Positions 54,797 through 64,000 of a stretch of DNA of 64,000 nucleotides are shown here, in pieces. Origin of the DNA: Timema cristinae. Its lineage: Eukaryota > Arthropoda > Insecta > Phasmatodea > Timematidae. Below the pieces are notes generated by a model. The model was given only the letters and a program-made list of their open reading frames with translations. It did not search any database and had not been told where the DNA came from. Position numbers and translations under genes: made by a program. The stretch is taken from positions 36,388,387 to 36,452,386 of the forward strand of contig JBCFYV010000012.1 in the NCBI GenBank assembly GCA_039000515.1, written 5' to 3'. How positions within the stretch are numbered: position 1 is the first letter of the stretch; every line of letters begins with the position of its first letter.

Positions 54797-54956
54797 GAGG
54801 TTAGGTTAGTTTAGGATAGGTTATGTTAGTTTTGATTACGTTATGTTGGGTTAGTTTAGGTTAGTTTAGGTTATGTTAGGCTAGGTTATGTTAAGTTAGT
54901 TTAGGTTACGATATGTTAGATTAGTTTAGGTTAGGTTAGGCTATGTTAGGTTAGGG
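54797..54956 (+). repeat. degenerate TTAGG-like array
   Basis: A run of GGTTAGGTTAG, TTTAGGTTA and TATGTTAGG variants with about 5-bp or 10-bp periodicity. TTAGG is the ancestral arthropod telomere repeat. This could be an interstitial telomeric remnant, or the inner array of a small element, since similar sequences flank it in inverted form (see findings). Confidence 0.7.
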
Positions 54957-55049
54957 GATGAATGGGATTACAGTTTGTTCCTAATATAATGTGCACAGTA
55001 TGACAATTATACTTTATTCCGCAATTCGAGTGCGCCCGTTCTAACCAGA

Positions 55050-55430
55050 CATCGGATGGTATCGTAATGCGGTAACCTTGAGTCTTCATTAGAAAAATGA
55101 GGAACTGAGATCATTAGAATAATGTCAGTCTATTTAAAAATATATATTACAAATTAACCTAATATTTAAAAATAAAAATACTATTAAATTATCCCCATTT
55201 TGATTTTGTCCGGCGAATTATTCAGAAAACAGCATTTAGATTCGATTTCTAGTTGGAGCGTAACCGTTTATATTTGTATACCGGTTAATTGGTCGTGAGA
55301 TGGAATCTAGTAATATTCTTGTTTTGAACTTAATAGTGGCAATAAATAATATGCAAGCCCTTTTGGGCCATTTAATACATTTTCCGCCCTCATTCATACA
55401 TAGATTTTTTAATATTTAAAATTAGTTACC
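55050..55430. other. AT-rich, no gene seen
   Basis: AT-rich spacer without a recognised gene or repeat. Confidence 0.4.
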
Positions 55431-55860
55431 ATTATTTTTATTTTCTCATATAGAGAAAGTATAGTGTCATCGTGAATACTTTTATCTTAAGATTGTGAAA
55501 GATCTGAATGTTTTATCAGCCCCCAATATGAAAAATGTTGATCTAAAAATCTGGCCTTTCCTCGATTACACAGGGCTATAGCCGAAACGGTCTTGCGTAT
55601 TTCGCTAAAACTTGATATTTCATATATAAAGGTCATATCATGATTTTGATTATTTCCATAAATTTAAGAATAGTTAACTGACATAAAAATTTTGAAAATT
55701 TATAAAATCTAAAAAATAGCTTTAATTATTTTGTTTAAAATAGATATATTGGAAATATTTTAAATGATAGATAATATTCCATACATGTTTTCCAGATAAA
55801 AACGTATTTAAGACTAGTTTAAAGACTATTTATTCATTTATTTTTAATTTGAGGTAGTGA
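55430..55860 (+). repeat. family F relative, partial
   Basis: Starts 'ttctcatatagagaaagtat', close to the 'gtagagaaagtattgtgatc' end of family F, followed by 'cttaagattgtgaaa' and later 'taagaatagttaactgacat'. It is collinear but strongly diverged. Confidence 0.45.
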
Positions 55861-56640
55861 AAAAATATTAATATAACAATGTTATATAAAATCTATTTTA
55901 AAAGAATGTTTCAAAAGATAATAAAAACTACTTTAGTTCTGGAGAAAGTTTATCCAGGAGTATTTCGTGATAAAGTGTTTTCGAAAATTTTGGCCACAAA
56001 CTACAGTAGACTATTTGAGAAAGTGTGCACGATTGTATCGTACCACATTCTTTTTGTTATGTTAATGTGTTTATCCTTTCAACCTGCCCCTTTAATCCCG
56101 TGACATTAAATTTCAATTTTAAAATAAACGTCACTTAGATGGTTATCCTGTTGAAAAGCTCCAGCTTTCATCTTCCCCCCCCCCCCCCCCCCCCCCCCCA
56201 CTTTTTCAACAATGGATTTATCGCTGGGATCAAAACTCTCGATACCACCAAATGTTTTTAACAAATAGACCATTTCTCTTCCGGTGTCGGTGAAGGAAGA
56301 ATGAATTCCATTCCACACTCGTCCTAGTATCGGAGAGGGATAAATGTTGTGGTTGAGAGGTACAAGTTTCCCGCTTTCAATATATTCTGTTTTTCCATCA
56401 GTGATAATTCTTTCAACACACTCTACGGGAAATTACAATGCATCCGTCCCGCATCTTTAAAACTTCAACCCACATCCCTATGCCCATACACGGATATTGC
56501 AATAATTCATAACAAGCATAGCCAGAATACCTGCTCATTTATAACTAAATAATTCAAATGTAGCCTAAATGTAATCCTTTGAATGAATACTAGTCTAGCT
56601 GTATTCAACCATTTGAACGAGCAAGAAGAATATTAGAAAT
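55860..56640. other. no gene seen; contains a C-homopolymer
   Basis: Two plus-strand frames of 67-74 codons have no recognisable domain. The stretch surrounds the 25-base poly-C run at 56175-56199. Confidence 0.4.
56175..56199. repeat. poly-C run of 25
   Basis: Twenty-five consecutive C residues, likely variable in length and error-prone in sequencing. Confidence 0.95.
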
Positions 56641-56659
56641 AATGCTAGATGAAAATAAA

Positions 56660-56990
56660 CAAGTTATAATTTAATCTATAGATGATATATTGGTTGAACA
56701 ATGTGTGAAGCATATATAACCCGAACGGATAGTAAGATGCGGTACTAAAACAACAAGGTTTAATTTATAAATACATAATTTAATCCATACATGATATCCT
56801 GGAAGAACAAAGAGTTTTTCCTAAATACATAATTTAATCCCTACAAAATATATAGTCTTAACTAGGTGTATATTCTAGGCTATAATTTAATCCCTACACG
56901 AAATACTAGGTAAGCAAGGTGTACTTCTTTAACACATAATGTAATATTTACACGATATATTGGATGAACAAGGTGTGCTTCAGGAAATCT
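56660..56990 (+). repeat. 54-bp minisatellite, about five units
   Basis: Units begin 'ataatttaatcc' followed by a 'tacacgatatattgg' and 'gaacaaggtgt' order. Starts lie near 56666, 56775, 56829, 56882 and 56936. Intervals are 54, 53 and 54 bp except the first (109 bp), which contains a SINE tail insertion. Confidence 0.8.
56712..56757 (+). repeat. tail-only SINE-1/2 insertion of about 46 bp
   Basis: 'catatataacccgaacggat', 'agtaagatgcggtactaaaa' is exactly the shared 3' tail of SINE-1 and SINE-2, without any body. It sits inside one unit of the 54-bp minisatellite, and that unit is about 55 bp too long, as expected from a 46-bp insertion plus a duplication of about 9 bp (AACAATGTG versus AACAAGGTT). 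Confidence 0.8.
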
Positions 56991-57039
56991 ACTCATAATA
57001 ATTATACTAACTTATTAAAACATAGACCTAATATTCGAA

Positions 57040-57280
57040 GACACCTGATTTGGTGGCCACATGGTATAGGGTGTCACTGTAGTGTTAGACTAGATATCCG
57101 ATGACAGAGAGATCGGAGTTCAAATCCCAATCGAACTTACTGAGGTTTTTTCCAGAATTGTTTTACACTCCCCCTCGTGCAAATGCGGGTACACTTCCTC
57201 TATATTCAACCTTACTCATATCTAACTAATCAGTGTAGTTAGTACATAAATGTATAACCTGAACAAGTAGTAAGACTACT
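57040..57280 (+). repeat. SINE-1b copy
   Basis: 'cctgatttggtggccacatg', 'agatcggagttcaaatccca', 'tgttttacactccccctcgt', 'gcaaatgcgggtacacttcc', tail 'aacctgaacaagtagtaaga'. Collinear and nearly full length. Confidence 0.8.
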
Positions 57281-57284
57281 CCAA

Positions 57285-57984
57285 GATAAATAATATATTA
57301 TATAGAGTTACCCTATTAATAACACAACGCGTATGGGGTTTTGATAAAATTACTTTATTTTCAGAAATTCCCCGAATAAAATTTACAGGAATTATATGTA
57401 TGAGCTTTTTGAAAGTTGAATCATATATAAAAATAAATGGTCCCTAGAAGATCTTGAAAATATTTTATATTAGTAAAAATCAAATGATTAAATACGAAGT
57501 GCACACCTTAACTCACTTCTTTATGTTTGTATTTTGTTTGACGCGATGACATTGAGTACACCGCGTGACGTACAGTCGCTGACGGACGAGTCAAATACTG
57601 TTTAGGGGGATATCTGTAAGTCACGTGGTTGAATCATGTAAAAACAAGAAACAATCCGCTGTTAATCGATGTATTTCAGGTCATTTCGAGTACAAACATG
57701 GCGCTCAATATTTTCATATCGTTCATTTTTAATTATAAAGAATGGTTGAATATCAGTATATTTTTTGTTGGAATATATAATTCATTGAAGTATGCACCGG
57801 AAAGTGAACTTCCATGTAGGATCTCAATATTGATGTAATATTAACCATAGAACCTACTCCGAAGGAAAACTAAAGGAATGTTTCATTAACTGGCAAACTT
57901 GTGACAAAAACTCCAAACAGATTTTAAGATAAATATATCGTTTCCTTAGCCTTTCTGAAAAGATAGACTAGATGAGCTTTATAT
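57285..57984. other. AT-rich, no gene seen
   Basis: A 69-codon plus frame (57629-57838) ends soon and has no recognised domain. Confidence 0.4.
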
Positions 57985-58468
57985 ATCACTAGATAGCTGT
58001 TGCCCGCGGCTTTGCTCGCGTGGAAGATGATTATATACAAATACGAAAATATACATATGTATTTACAGATTAATTAAATATATTACGTTACGTTGATGAC
58101 CATAACTTGACCTCAGATCAAAAATAATGCAAGTACGATACAAACTTTCACCCCCTTTTTCATCCCTTATTAAATAAAATTTCCAAAATTCCTGAAACAC
58201 GTATTTATTTGTTTTACGTCAATAACCGAAATACAAAATTTTGTTTTTGTAACTTTCAAAATGACGGACTTTCATACATATTATCATCCCCTATGTTGAC
58301 CCCTTTGGGGTGGAATTTTCTAAAATCCTTTCTTTGTGGGTGCCTACATAACAAAATGAATATACAGTCCGAATTTCATGCTTGTAGCCTTGATAATTTG
58401 CGCTCGGGGATGATGAATCAGTCAGTCAGTCAGTCGGGACATGTTATTTTATAAGTATATAGATAAAC
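57985..58468 (+). repeat. dispersed retroposon-like repeat, copy 2
   Basis: Counterpart of 28960-29440. It begins 'tagatagctgttgcccgcgg', contains 'catcccttattaaataaaat' and 'gacccctttggggtggaat', and ends '(cagt)n cgggacatgttattttataa'. See copy 1 for its likely class. Confidence 0.75.
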
Positions 58469-58573
58469 TTTGTATTAACTTTAATTCTTAAAATGTATAA
58501 TTATTTTCACCAAATCCATACTGTGATGATAAGTGTTTTTTTAATATGTAATTTTGTTGTTTTTTCGAATTAT

Positions 58574-58837
58574 CATCCGCCTCGGTGGCGTAGTTGGCTA
58601 ACGCGCTAGTCGTGTTAAGTTCGACTGCTGAGGACGGGGAGATCGAGGTTCGAATCACGGTCGGGTGAACTGGGGGTGATTTTTCCTAAATGGTTTTCCA
58701 CTCTCCCTCCACACAAATGCGGGTTCACTTCCTCTAATTCAACCTTCCCAATTCCCAATCCATTAGCTTAATTAGTATATAGGCGTATAACCCGAACGGG
58801 TAGTAAGACCCAGTGCTAAATAATAATAATAATAAAG
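58574..58837 (+). repeat. SINE-1a copy with 12-bp target duplication
   Basis: The best plus-strand reference of the family. The A box is in 'ggtggcgtagttggctaacg' and the B box is 'gaggttcgaatcacgg'. The body runs 'ttttccactctccctccaca', 'gcgggttcacttcctctaat', and the tail is 'aacccgaacgggtagtaaga' then '(taa)n'. TTTTCGAATTAT is repeated at 58562-58573 and 58838-58849. All three 1a copies in the window keep such duplications. Confidence 0.96.
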
Positions 58838-59028
58838 TTTTCGAATTATTGGTTCACAGGGATGACCCCAAAACTCTCTCTACCCGACTTCCGGGAAATT
58901 TAAAGTCGAGAAAAGTTATAATTCCTAGTGATTACTTTGTATGATCACGTTCATAAATTGGGATTCAAAAAAACCTGACAGTGCCGAGGGAGGGTGTTTT
59001 GGGGGTTCAAACTCCCCGATAGCTTTTT

Positions 59029-59284
59029 TTTTAGCACGTCTTACTACCTGTCAGGTTGTACGCACAAGCATATTTTACAGTAATGAGTTAGGAATGAAGA
59101 CGCTCAATTTTAGAGCATATGTCCCGCACTTGCCTTGCTAGGAAGAAGTGTGATAGGGGAAAACCATTTTGGAAAAACCACTTTCAGTACATCCGACCAG
59201 TCTCCAAACCCCAATCTCCATGTCACCAGCAGTCCAGCCTATTACAAGAGTGACGTCTTAGACCATGCGGCCACCGAAGCAGGT
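59029..59284 (-). repeat. SINE-1b copy, full length
   Basis: On plus: 'gcacgtcttactacctgtca', 'gtaatgagttaggaatgaag', 'aaaaaccactttcagtacat', 'gtcaccagcagtccagccta', 'gagtgacgtcttagaccatg', 'cggccaccgaagcaggt'. It serves here as the reference for the head that is cut at 36.8 kb. Confidence 0.85.
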
Positions 59285-59339
59285 GAAAGCATTGTCAATA
59301 TCATATGCTTATATTCCTCTTTGATACCTAGTTACTAGC

Positions 59340-61250
59340 TAATCGTAGTCATAAAATTCATAGGACAACATAGCATAACACAAATTAAGTCTAGAGAAAT
59401 AGCTCTAAATTGCTTCATGTAAAATTTAATTCGTATACATTTCTAAACAACACAGGAAGAACACTCCCTCTTCACCACCAACCTCCCAAAAATATCCGGG
59501 CAAGATCCTGTGTAACATGATTGTTTATATTTTGAATCAGTAGCAGACAAGACAACGTGTAGAAAAACAAGCTTTAGTTATTGTAGGAAGTCCATTTTCA
59601 ACCACCAATATTGAGTGAAATATACACAAATTTGACATTCTATAACTATGTATTTTGTAGTTACCATACTCACCCCATGAACAAATCTGTCAGGGTGGCT
59701 TAGTGGGCTGGGTTAGGTTGCATAAAATAATTGTGTTAGTTCACTAATAGTCGCATATTGAGTGGGATCTAATTAGAATATACAGGTGGGATATAGTTGA
59801 ACAAGTTTAGTTAGAGTTATTTGAGAAAGGTCCCCGCTACTGTCAGTGTCCTAACATTCAACAGTTCACTTATTGACCTGGCCTTGATGTTACGATGACT
59901 CACAATGATATGCTTTGACGATAACACGACTAGAGAATCACTAGACTTCTGAGAAGTTTGGGGAGGGGAGCAATCCCCCCCGTGTAGTTTAAGGACTTCG
60001 CACTCTGAATATTCTTCCAGACTGGTCATCAACCAACCAATGGCTGTCCGCAAGACACTAGAAGACCGACCCTGTCCTCCATCTTGATATAGTCAAAGCT
60101 CAGTATTTATATATCCATCAAACAGGCTCTCTCCCCCCCTGAGTTTGTCTTCATTACTAATACTGTAGTTGCTTTGCAAGTAGGCATATCACCATTTAAA
60201 ATCGTCTGACTTGTGCACTTTTTGTAAGAAAAAGCATTCCCAACTATGACACTTATTTAATCTATTAATTATATAGTTAATCCAAAATGTATCAAAAGCT
60301 TTCAATAATACTTTATTATGGATTACTTCATCATTTCTCATTACATCATTAATTAAACGGACCAATAATGTAAATATCATTGTATTATTTTAATTTCCTC
60401 CAATTTGGCAATATGTTTCTAGTTTTAAAATAACGGGCTTCCCATAAATATCATACAGCAGCTTATTTTTAATTCTCCCATAAAACCATTTAAAGAGCCA
60501 TTATTGTGATGCTCAAAACTTTGTCTTCAGATGTGGACGAAACTGTAATTTATATCTGTCCCTGGTTCTTAGAGAGTGTTTTCGGGCATTACGTATATTT
60601 ATTTCTAAGATCCTAGACAGTTAGGCTGAACACTATTTAAAAAAATCAATCCAAGCCCTATTAAGAATTGCTTAGCACAGTGCGTGATGATGTATATAAA
60701 CGCAAAACACATAAAAAATCGAAAATAGTTTTAACTTTTTTTTAACTTATTTTCACTTATTTATTGAAAGAAAGGTACAGTAAGAAAGTTAAAAGGTCAT
60801 ATATTCCAAAAAGATAATAAGAACGGTGTCAAGATGTATTTTATTTATTGAAATGTTCACTCCTCTAGTAGAGTTCGTAAACGGTACTGATGATTTTTTT
60901 TTATATTTGATATGTTAAAATATGTTATTGCACTTAAAACCTAAATTTAAGTATACTTTACCGAAAGTAACATTGATAATTATGCTACTTTTTATAAAAC
61001 CCTGATATTTTGAGTAAATGTTGCTGCGTTTGCATGTAAGGATGTTGAGAAACAGTTTTGGAAAAGTTTCATATACATATACTCCATCTACCGTGAGAGA
61101 TAGCAATCTTTTTGAGCTATAAGATAGGAATCTAGAGTAAGCTGTAAAGGTGAAACTGCTACCTTTCAGAATAAATGGAGTGTATGTATAGTATAATTGT
61201 TCACTGTAATATTTTATTGCTCAAAAACACACAAAAATAACAAGATGGCG
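59340..61250. other. no gene seen
   Basis: Frames of 63-78 codons on minus (59817-60053, 60189-60380, 60915-61106) show no recognisable domain. Composition is AT-rich except around 59930-60130. Confidence 0.4.
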
Positions 61251-61460
61251 CATATATATTATGTATACATATATTAATAAATATATATATTATGTATACA
61301 TATATTAATAAATGTATATATATTTATATATGCATATAAATTAATATACATATATATGCATGTATTAATTAATATATATGTATGTTTTATAAATACATAT
61401 TAGTATATAAACATATACAAGTATAAATATATACACATACATATGTATATTGTAATCGCC
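61250..61460. repeat. degenerate ATGTATAT-rich tract
   Basis: Consists of 'catatattaataaatatata', 'tatgtatacatatat' and similar alternating purine-pyrimidine words. A 35-bp word is duplicated near 61252-61311. Confidence 0.8.
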
Positions 61461-61644
61461 ATGACATAAATTGGGGTGTTTGTTTATTTTAACATGTAAT
61501 GTTGGGAATTGTGAGCTACAGAATTATTATAGCAAAGTGTTTTGATGAATGAGTAAACAATAGGACGCAAGTGCTAACAACTCAAAACAGACTGTCAGCA
61601 TTCCTCTTGACAATCAGGCCAAATGGTAGTATATATATATTACT

Positions 61645-61800
61645 ATTTCTCGAGATAGGACGCCGGATCATCGAGAACGTGTGCTGGAGGGCTACCGTCG
61701 TGCCCAGGGTACTGGGTTTTTATCCGTGTAGGATCATCTAGACAGTCAGTCAGGCTATTGGTCAAGCATTCCTTACCATTCTTCGTTCTGTTACGAGCTC
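61645..61800 (+). repeat. possible SINE-4 relative
   Basis: 'tgctggagggctaccgtcgt', 'gcccagggtactgggttttt', 'atccgtgtaggatcatctag' resembles the tRNA-like head and early body of the repeat at 36160. Weak. Confidence 0.35.
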
Positions 61801-62069
61801 CTAAGTAAATTATTTTATATCTTTTTAGTAACTTATTAATAACATCACATATTGTAGTAGTTCAAAGTAGTACGATAAACCCTAAAAACCAAAGCCTTCT
61901 ATAAATTACGAACCCACACGCATATATATATATATATATATGATAAACCTAAAAACCAAAGCTTTCTATAAATTACGAACCCATATCCCGTCACCATCCC
62001 ATCCTGACAGTGTAAGGCCCACAATAGGGAGGTGACTATCTACATATATAGGCTACATATAAATCTGTG

Positions 62070-62073
62070 TATG

Positions 62074-62131
<58 letters not shown>
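62070..62131. repeat. (TA)n microsatellite
   Basis: Two TA runs separated by one irregular step, about 60 bp in all. A shorter TA run with a repeated flank ('accaaagc(c/t)ttctataaatt') lies at 61920-61945. Confidence 0.95.
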
Positions 62132-62136
<5 letters not shown>

Positions 62137-63250
62137 GTACATTTGCACAATGCTCTATATCAATTTTTTTTTTTGCCATATTCGTAAAACTATAGAAAGG
62201 TACCCAATTATAATAAACGTTACATAACAAAAGCAACAAAAACTAAACAAAAGATATGATAAATTCTGCGCAGTATATTTTTCACCATTTATTTGTAAGA
62301 TTATAGAAGTGCAACAATCTAAATACCGATTTTTATTGTATTCGTATTCAAACCCTATCTTGAACCGTGCATTTTACTTTATGGCTTTCATCATTAGTGT
62401 GCTATCATGAAAACACGAATACATACAAGCATACACCCCATCCCTACATCCCCACCCCCTATCTCCTCTTCATCAAATAAACATTGCGGGAGAGGGTGGG
62501 GGTGGGGTGGGGTGGTTGCGCCGAAACGATGCACGTTTTGTATATGAGAGAATACTACTCTTAGCTTAACACATCGTCGTGTTCATCCGGAGCATTCCAT
62601 TTTCAAATACAGGAAAATAAATAGATTGGCTGTTTACGCTAATGTTTGGAAACAAGTCGATTCAAATGCGACAGGCTAGGCTAAACATACCGTTGGTGTA
62701 TGTATGTATTCTGTATAGTTGTACACATCATATCGTATGTGTGTAATGTATGTATAATGTAAATATATACATATATTGTAAATGTACGTATAATTTATAT
62801 AATTATATCACAGATGTATAAGCTCTTATGTACTTTATGTTTATACAGGGTGTTAATAAAAAAGGGTTCAGATCTTGTTGTAACTTACTCATTAAAATTA
62901 GTAAAAAAATAATTTGCACACATAGGTCTGCGAACCAACTCACACAGAGATACAGACAACTTGATATTTTTGTATTTGTAATTTAATTTAACTGGTTCCT
63001 TTTGTAGACATTAAACTTTCATTTGTTTGTCTACGTAAACATGAATTATTTTTGGACCTTCATTTTGTTTATTTAATAACACCTGGGTCAACAATGGTCA
63101 GAATAACATTATTCAAAGTGTTGTTACTGTGGTAGTTATTCAAAGGGTGTCAAATGTGTTTTAGGAAGTTAATAATGACAGATTATTTTTCTAAAGCAGA
63201 AATTGCAAACCTAAATGTTATCTATGGCCGTGCCAGTGGAAATGCTGCTG
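62132..63250. other. AT-rich, no gene seen; short G-rich tract
   Basis: No gene. At 62488-62514 the plus strand has four or more G runs of at least three with short spacers, a G-quadruplex-compatible pattern. At 62693-62790 'gtatgtat'-type words recur. Confidence 0.45.
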
Positions 63251-63254
63251 CCAG

Positions 63255-63430
63255 AAGCCGTCTCTATAAGGGTACGGCCAGACTGAGCGTGCGAGCGAGC
63301 GCGCGAGCGACTAAAATATAAAATAGAACACATTGGTTGTAATGGGGGGTGGCCACACCGGAGCGAGCGCGCTTGAAAGATAGAACTGGTTCTATTTTTC
63401 AAGCGCGCGCGCTCGACCCGGTACAGTCTA
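63255..63430. mobile_element. GC-rich hairpin element, MITE-like
   Basis: A stem of 26 bp per arm (63361-63386 and 63389-63414, about two mismatches, 2-bp loop) consists of GAGCGAGCGCGCTTGAAAG-type sequence and 'atagaac'. A third, related arm ('gagcgagcgcgcgagcgac', '...aaaatagaac') lies upstream at 63295-63330, separated by 'gtaatggggggtggccacac'. No protein is encoded. Ends and target duplication are unclear. Confidence 0.6.
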
Positions 63431-63556
63431 GTTTACAGGCGCTAGGCAATATTATTGTATGTTGGTTTATTGAGTGCTGGGGAAACTTCTCATTTTGACA
63501 TGATATTTGACTTTTTTCTATCAGTGATAGGTTTAACACACTTGCTATTAATGGCC

Positions 63557-63823
63557 CGGTGACCTGGCGGTCTAGGGGTAAGGTGTCAGACTTCTGTGCT
63601 GGAGGTCTGGGGCTCAATCCTCGGTCCCGGCACAGATTTATCTGATTACCAAACCCTTCCTTCACCTCTGGCAAGACATCTTGTGAATGTGGGGAAAGCC
63701 AGGCCTCCACCGTGGATCGGATTCCACGTTAAACTGTAGGTCCTTCATTTCATCTCACAATCACCCTACCATTACACATTAGCGTAAGTGCATATAACCC
63801 GAACGGGAAGTAAGATGCGGTGC

Positions 63824-63895
<72 letters not shown>
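63557..63895 (+). repeat. SINE-2 copy with long (TAA)n tail and 8-bp duplication
   Basis: The most complete SINE-2. Head 'cggtgacctggcggtctagg' and 'ggtaaggtgtcagac' (A box), B box 'ggggctcaatcctcgg', 'accaaacccttccttcacct', 'aggcctccaccgtggatcgg', 'cattagcgtaagtgcatata', 'acccgaacgggaagtaagat', then about 24 TAA triplets. TAATGGCC flanks it at 63549-63556 and 63896-63903. The long pure tail points to a recent insertion. Confidence 0.95.
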
Positions 63896-63900
<5 letters not shown>

Positions 63901-64000
63901 GCCTAATTTAATTGGTAAGACCATAAATAATATAATGTATATATGTAAACCCGATATGTTAAAATACTTCAATATTATAATCAAAGTAGGCCTTTACAAA

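Noticed and set aside
58574..58660. Host tRNA gene
   Set aside because: A and B boxes are tRNA-like, but the region between them is too long for a tRNA. It is joined to the SINE body and flanked by a 12-bp target duplication.
62036..62239. 67-codon frame rich in Tyr/Ile repeats
   Set aside because: Direct translation of the (TA)n microsatellite.

Overview
This window reads as intergenic DNA of an animal, most likely an arthropod. It is AT-rich and full of microsatellites. The only protein-coding signals are decayed transposon genes, and I see no convincing host exon, host tRNA or rRNA gene. The arthropod guess rests on a degenerate array related to the TTAGG telomere repeat (about 54.8-54.95 kb), on tRNA-derived SINEs with TAA-type tails, and on the mix of hAT, jockey/CR1-like and RTE-like elements. 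The species cannot be named from this.

The dominant layer is SINEs, more than 35 recognisable copies on both strands. SINE-1 has a young subfamily, 1a (11.3, 51.5 and 58.6 kb, each with target-site duplications of 12-13 bp), and a large, older subfamily, 1b. SINE-2 (20.2, 21.9, 23.3, 33.5 and 63.5 kb) has a different tRNA-like head but the same 3' tail as SINE-1: an ACCC-GAAC-GGGT stem-loop motif followed by (TAA)n. SINE-3 (0.5, 5.3, 20.8, 22.3 and 34.3 kb) has another head and another tail. A possible fourth family lies at 36.2 and 61.7 kb.

Two copies of one hAT family (7237-9816 on the minus strand, 24955-28104 on the plus strand) carry dead ZBED5/SCAND3-like transposase genes, matching terminal inverted repeats and 8-bp target duplications. 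The second copy carries a nested 556-bp retroposon. A 1.5-1.9 kb unclassified repeat, called family F here, occurs at 10.4-12.3 kb (plus) and 18.3-19.9 kb (minus), with weaker relatives elsewhere. An RTE-like reverse transcriptase remnant lies at 13.0-13.75 kb.

The most striking locus is 36.58-46.5 kb, a four-level nest. A SINE-1b copy is split by a non-autonomous hAT-like element (CAGTGGCGTA termini). That element contains a two-ORF LINE on the minus strand. The first ORF of that LINE is split by a 4.35-kb foldback element (40762-45112) with a 9-bp target duplication. The foldback arms are arrays of about 180-bp units joined at palindromes, and I do not recognise the family.

Other structures are a 61-bp satellite (ten units, 35110-35719), minisatellites at 29.45-29.72 kb (50 bp) and 56.66-56.99 kb (54 bp), near-perfect palindromic elements at 30.1-30.76 kb, MITEs at 15377-15926 and 47902-48387, and a GC-rich hairpin at 63361-63414. 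The remaining stretches are AT-rich sequence in which I see no gene.
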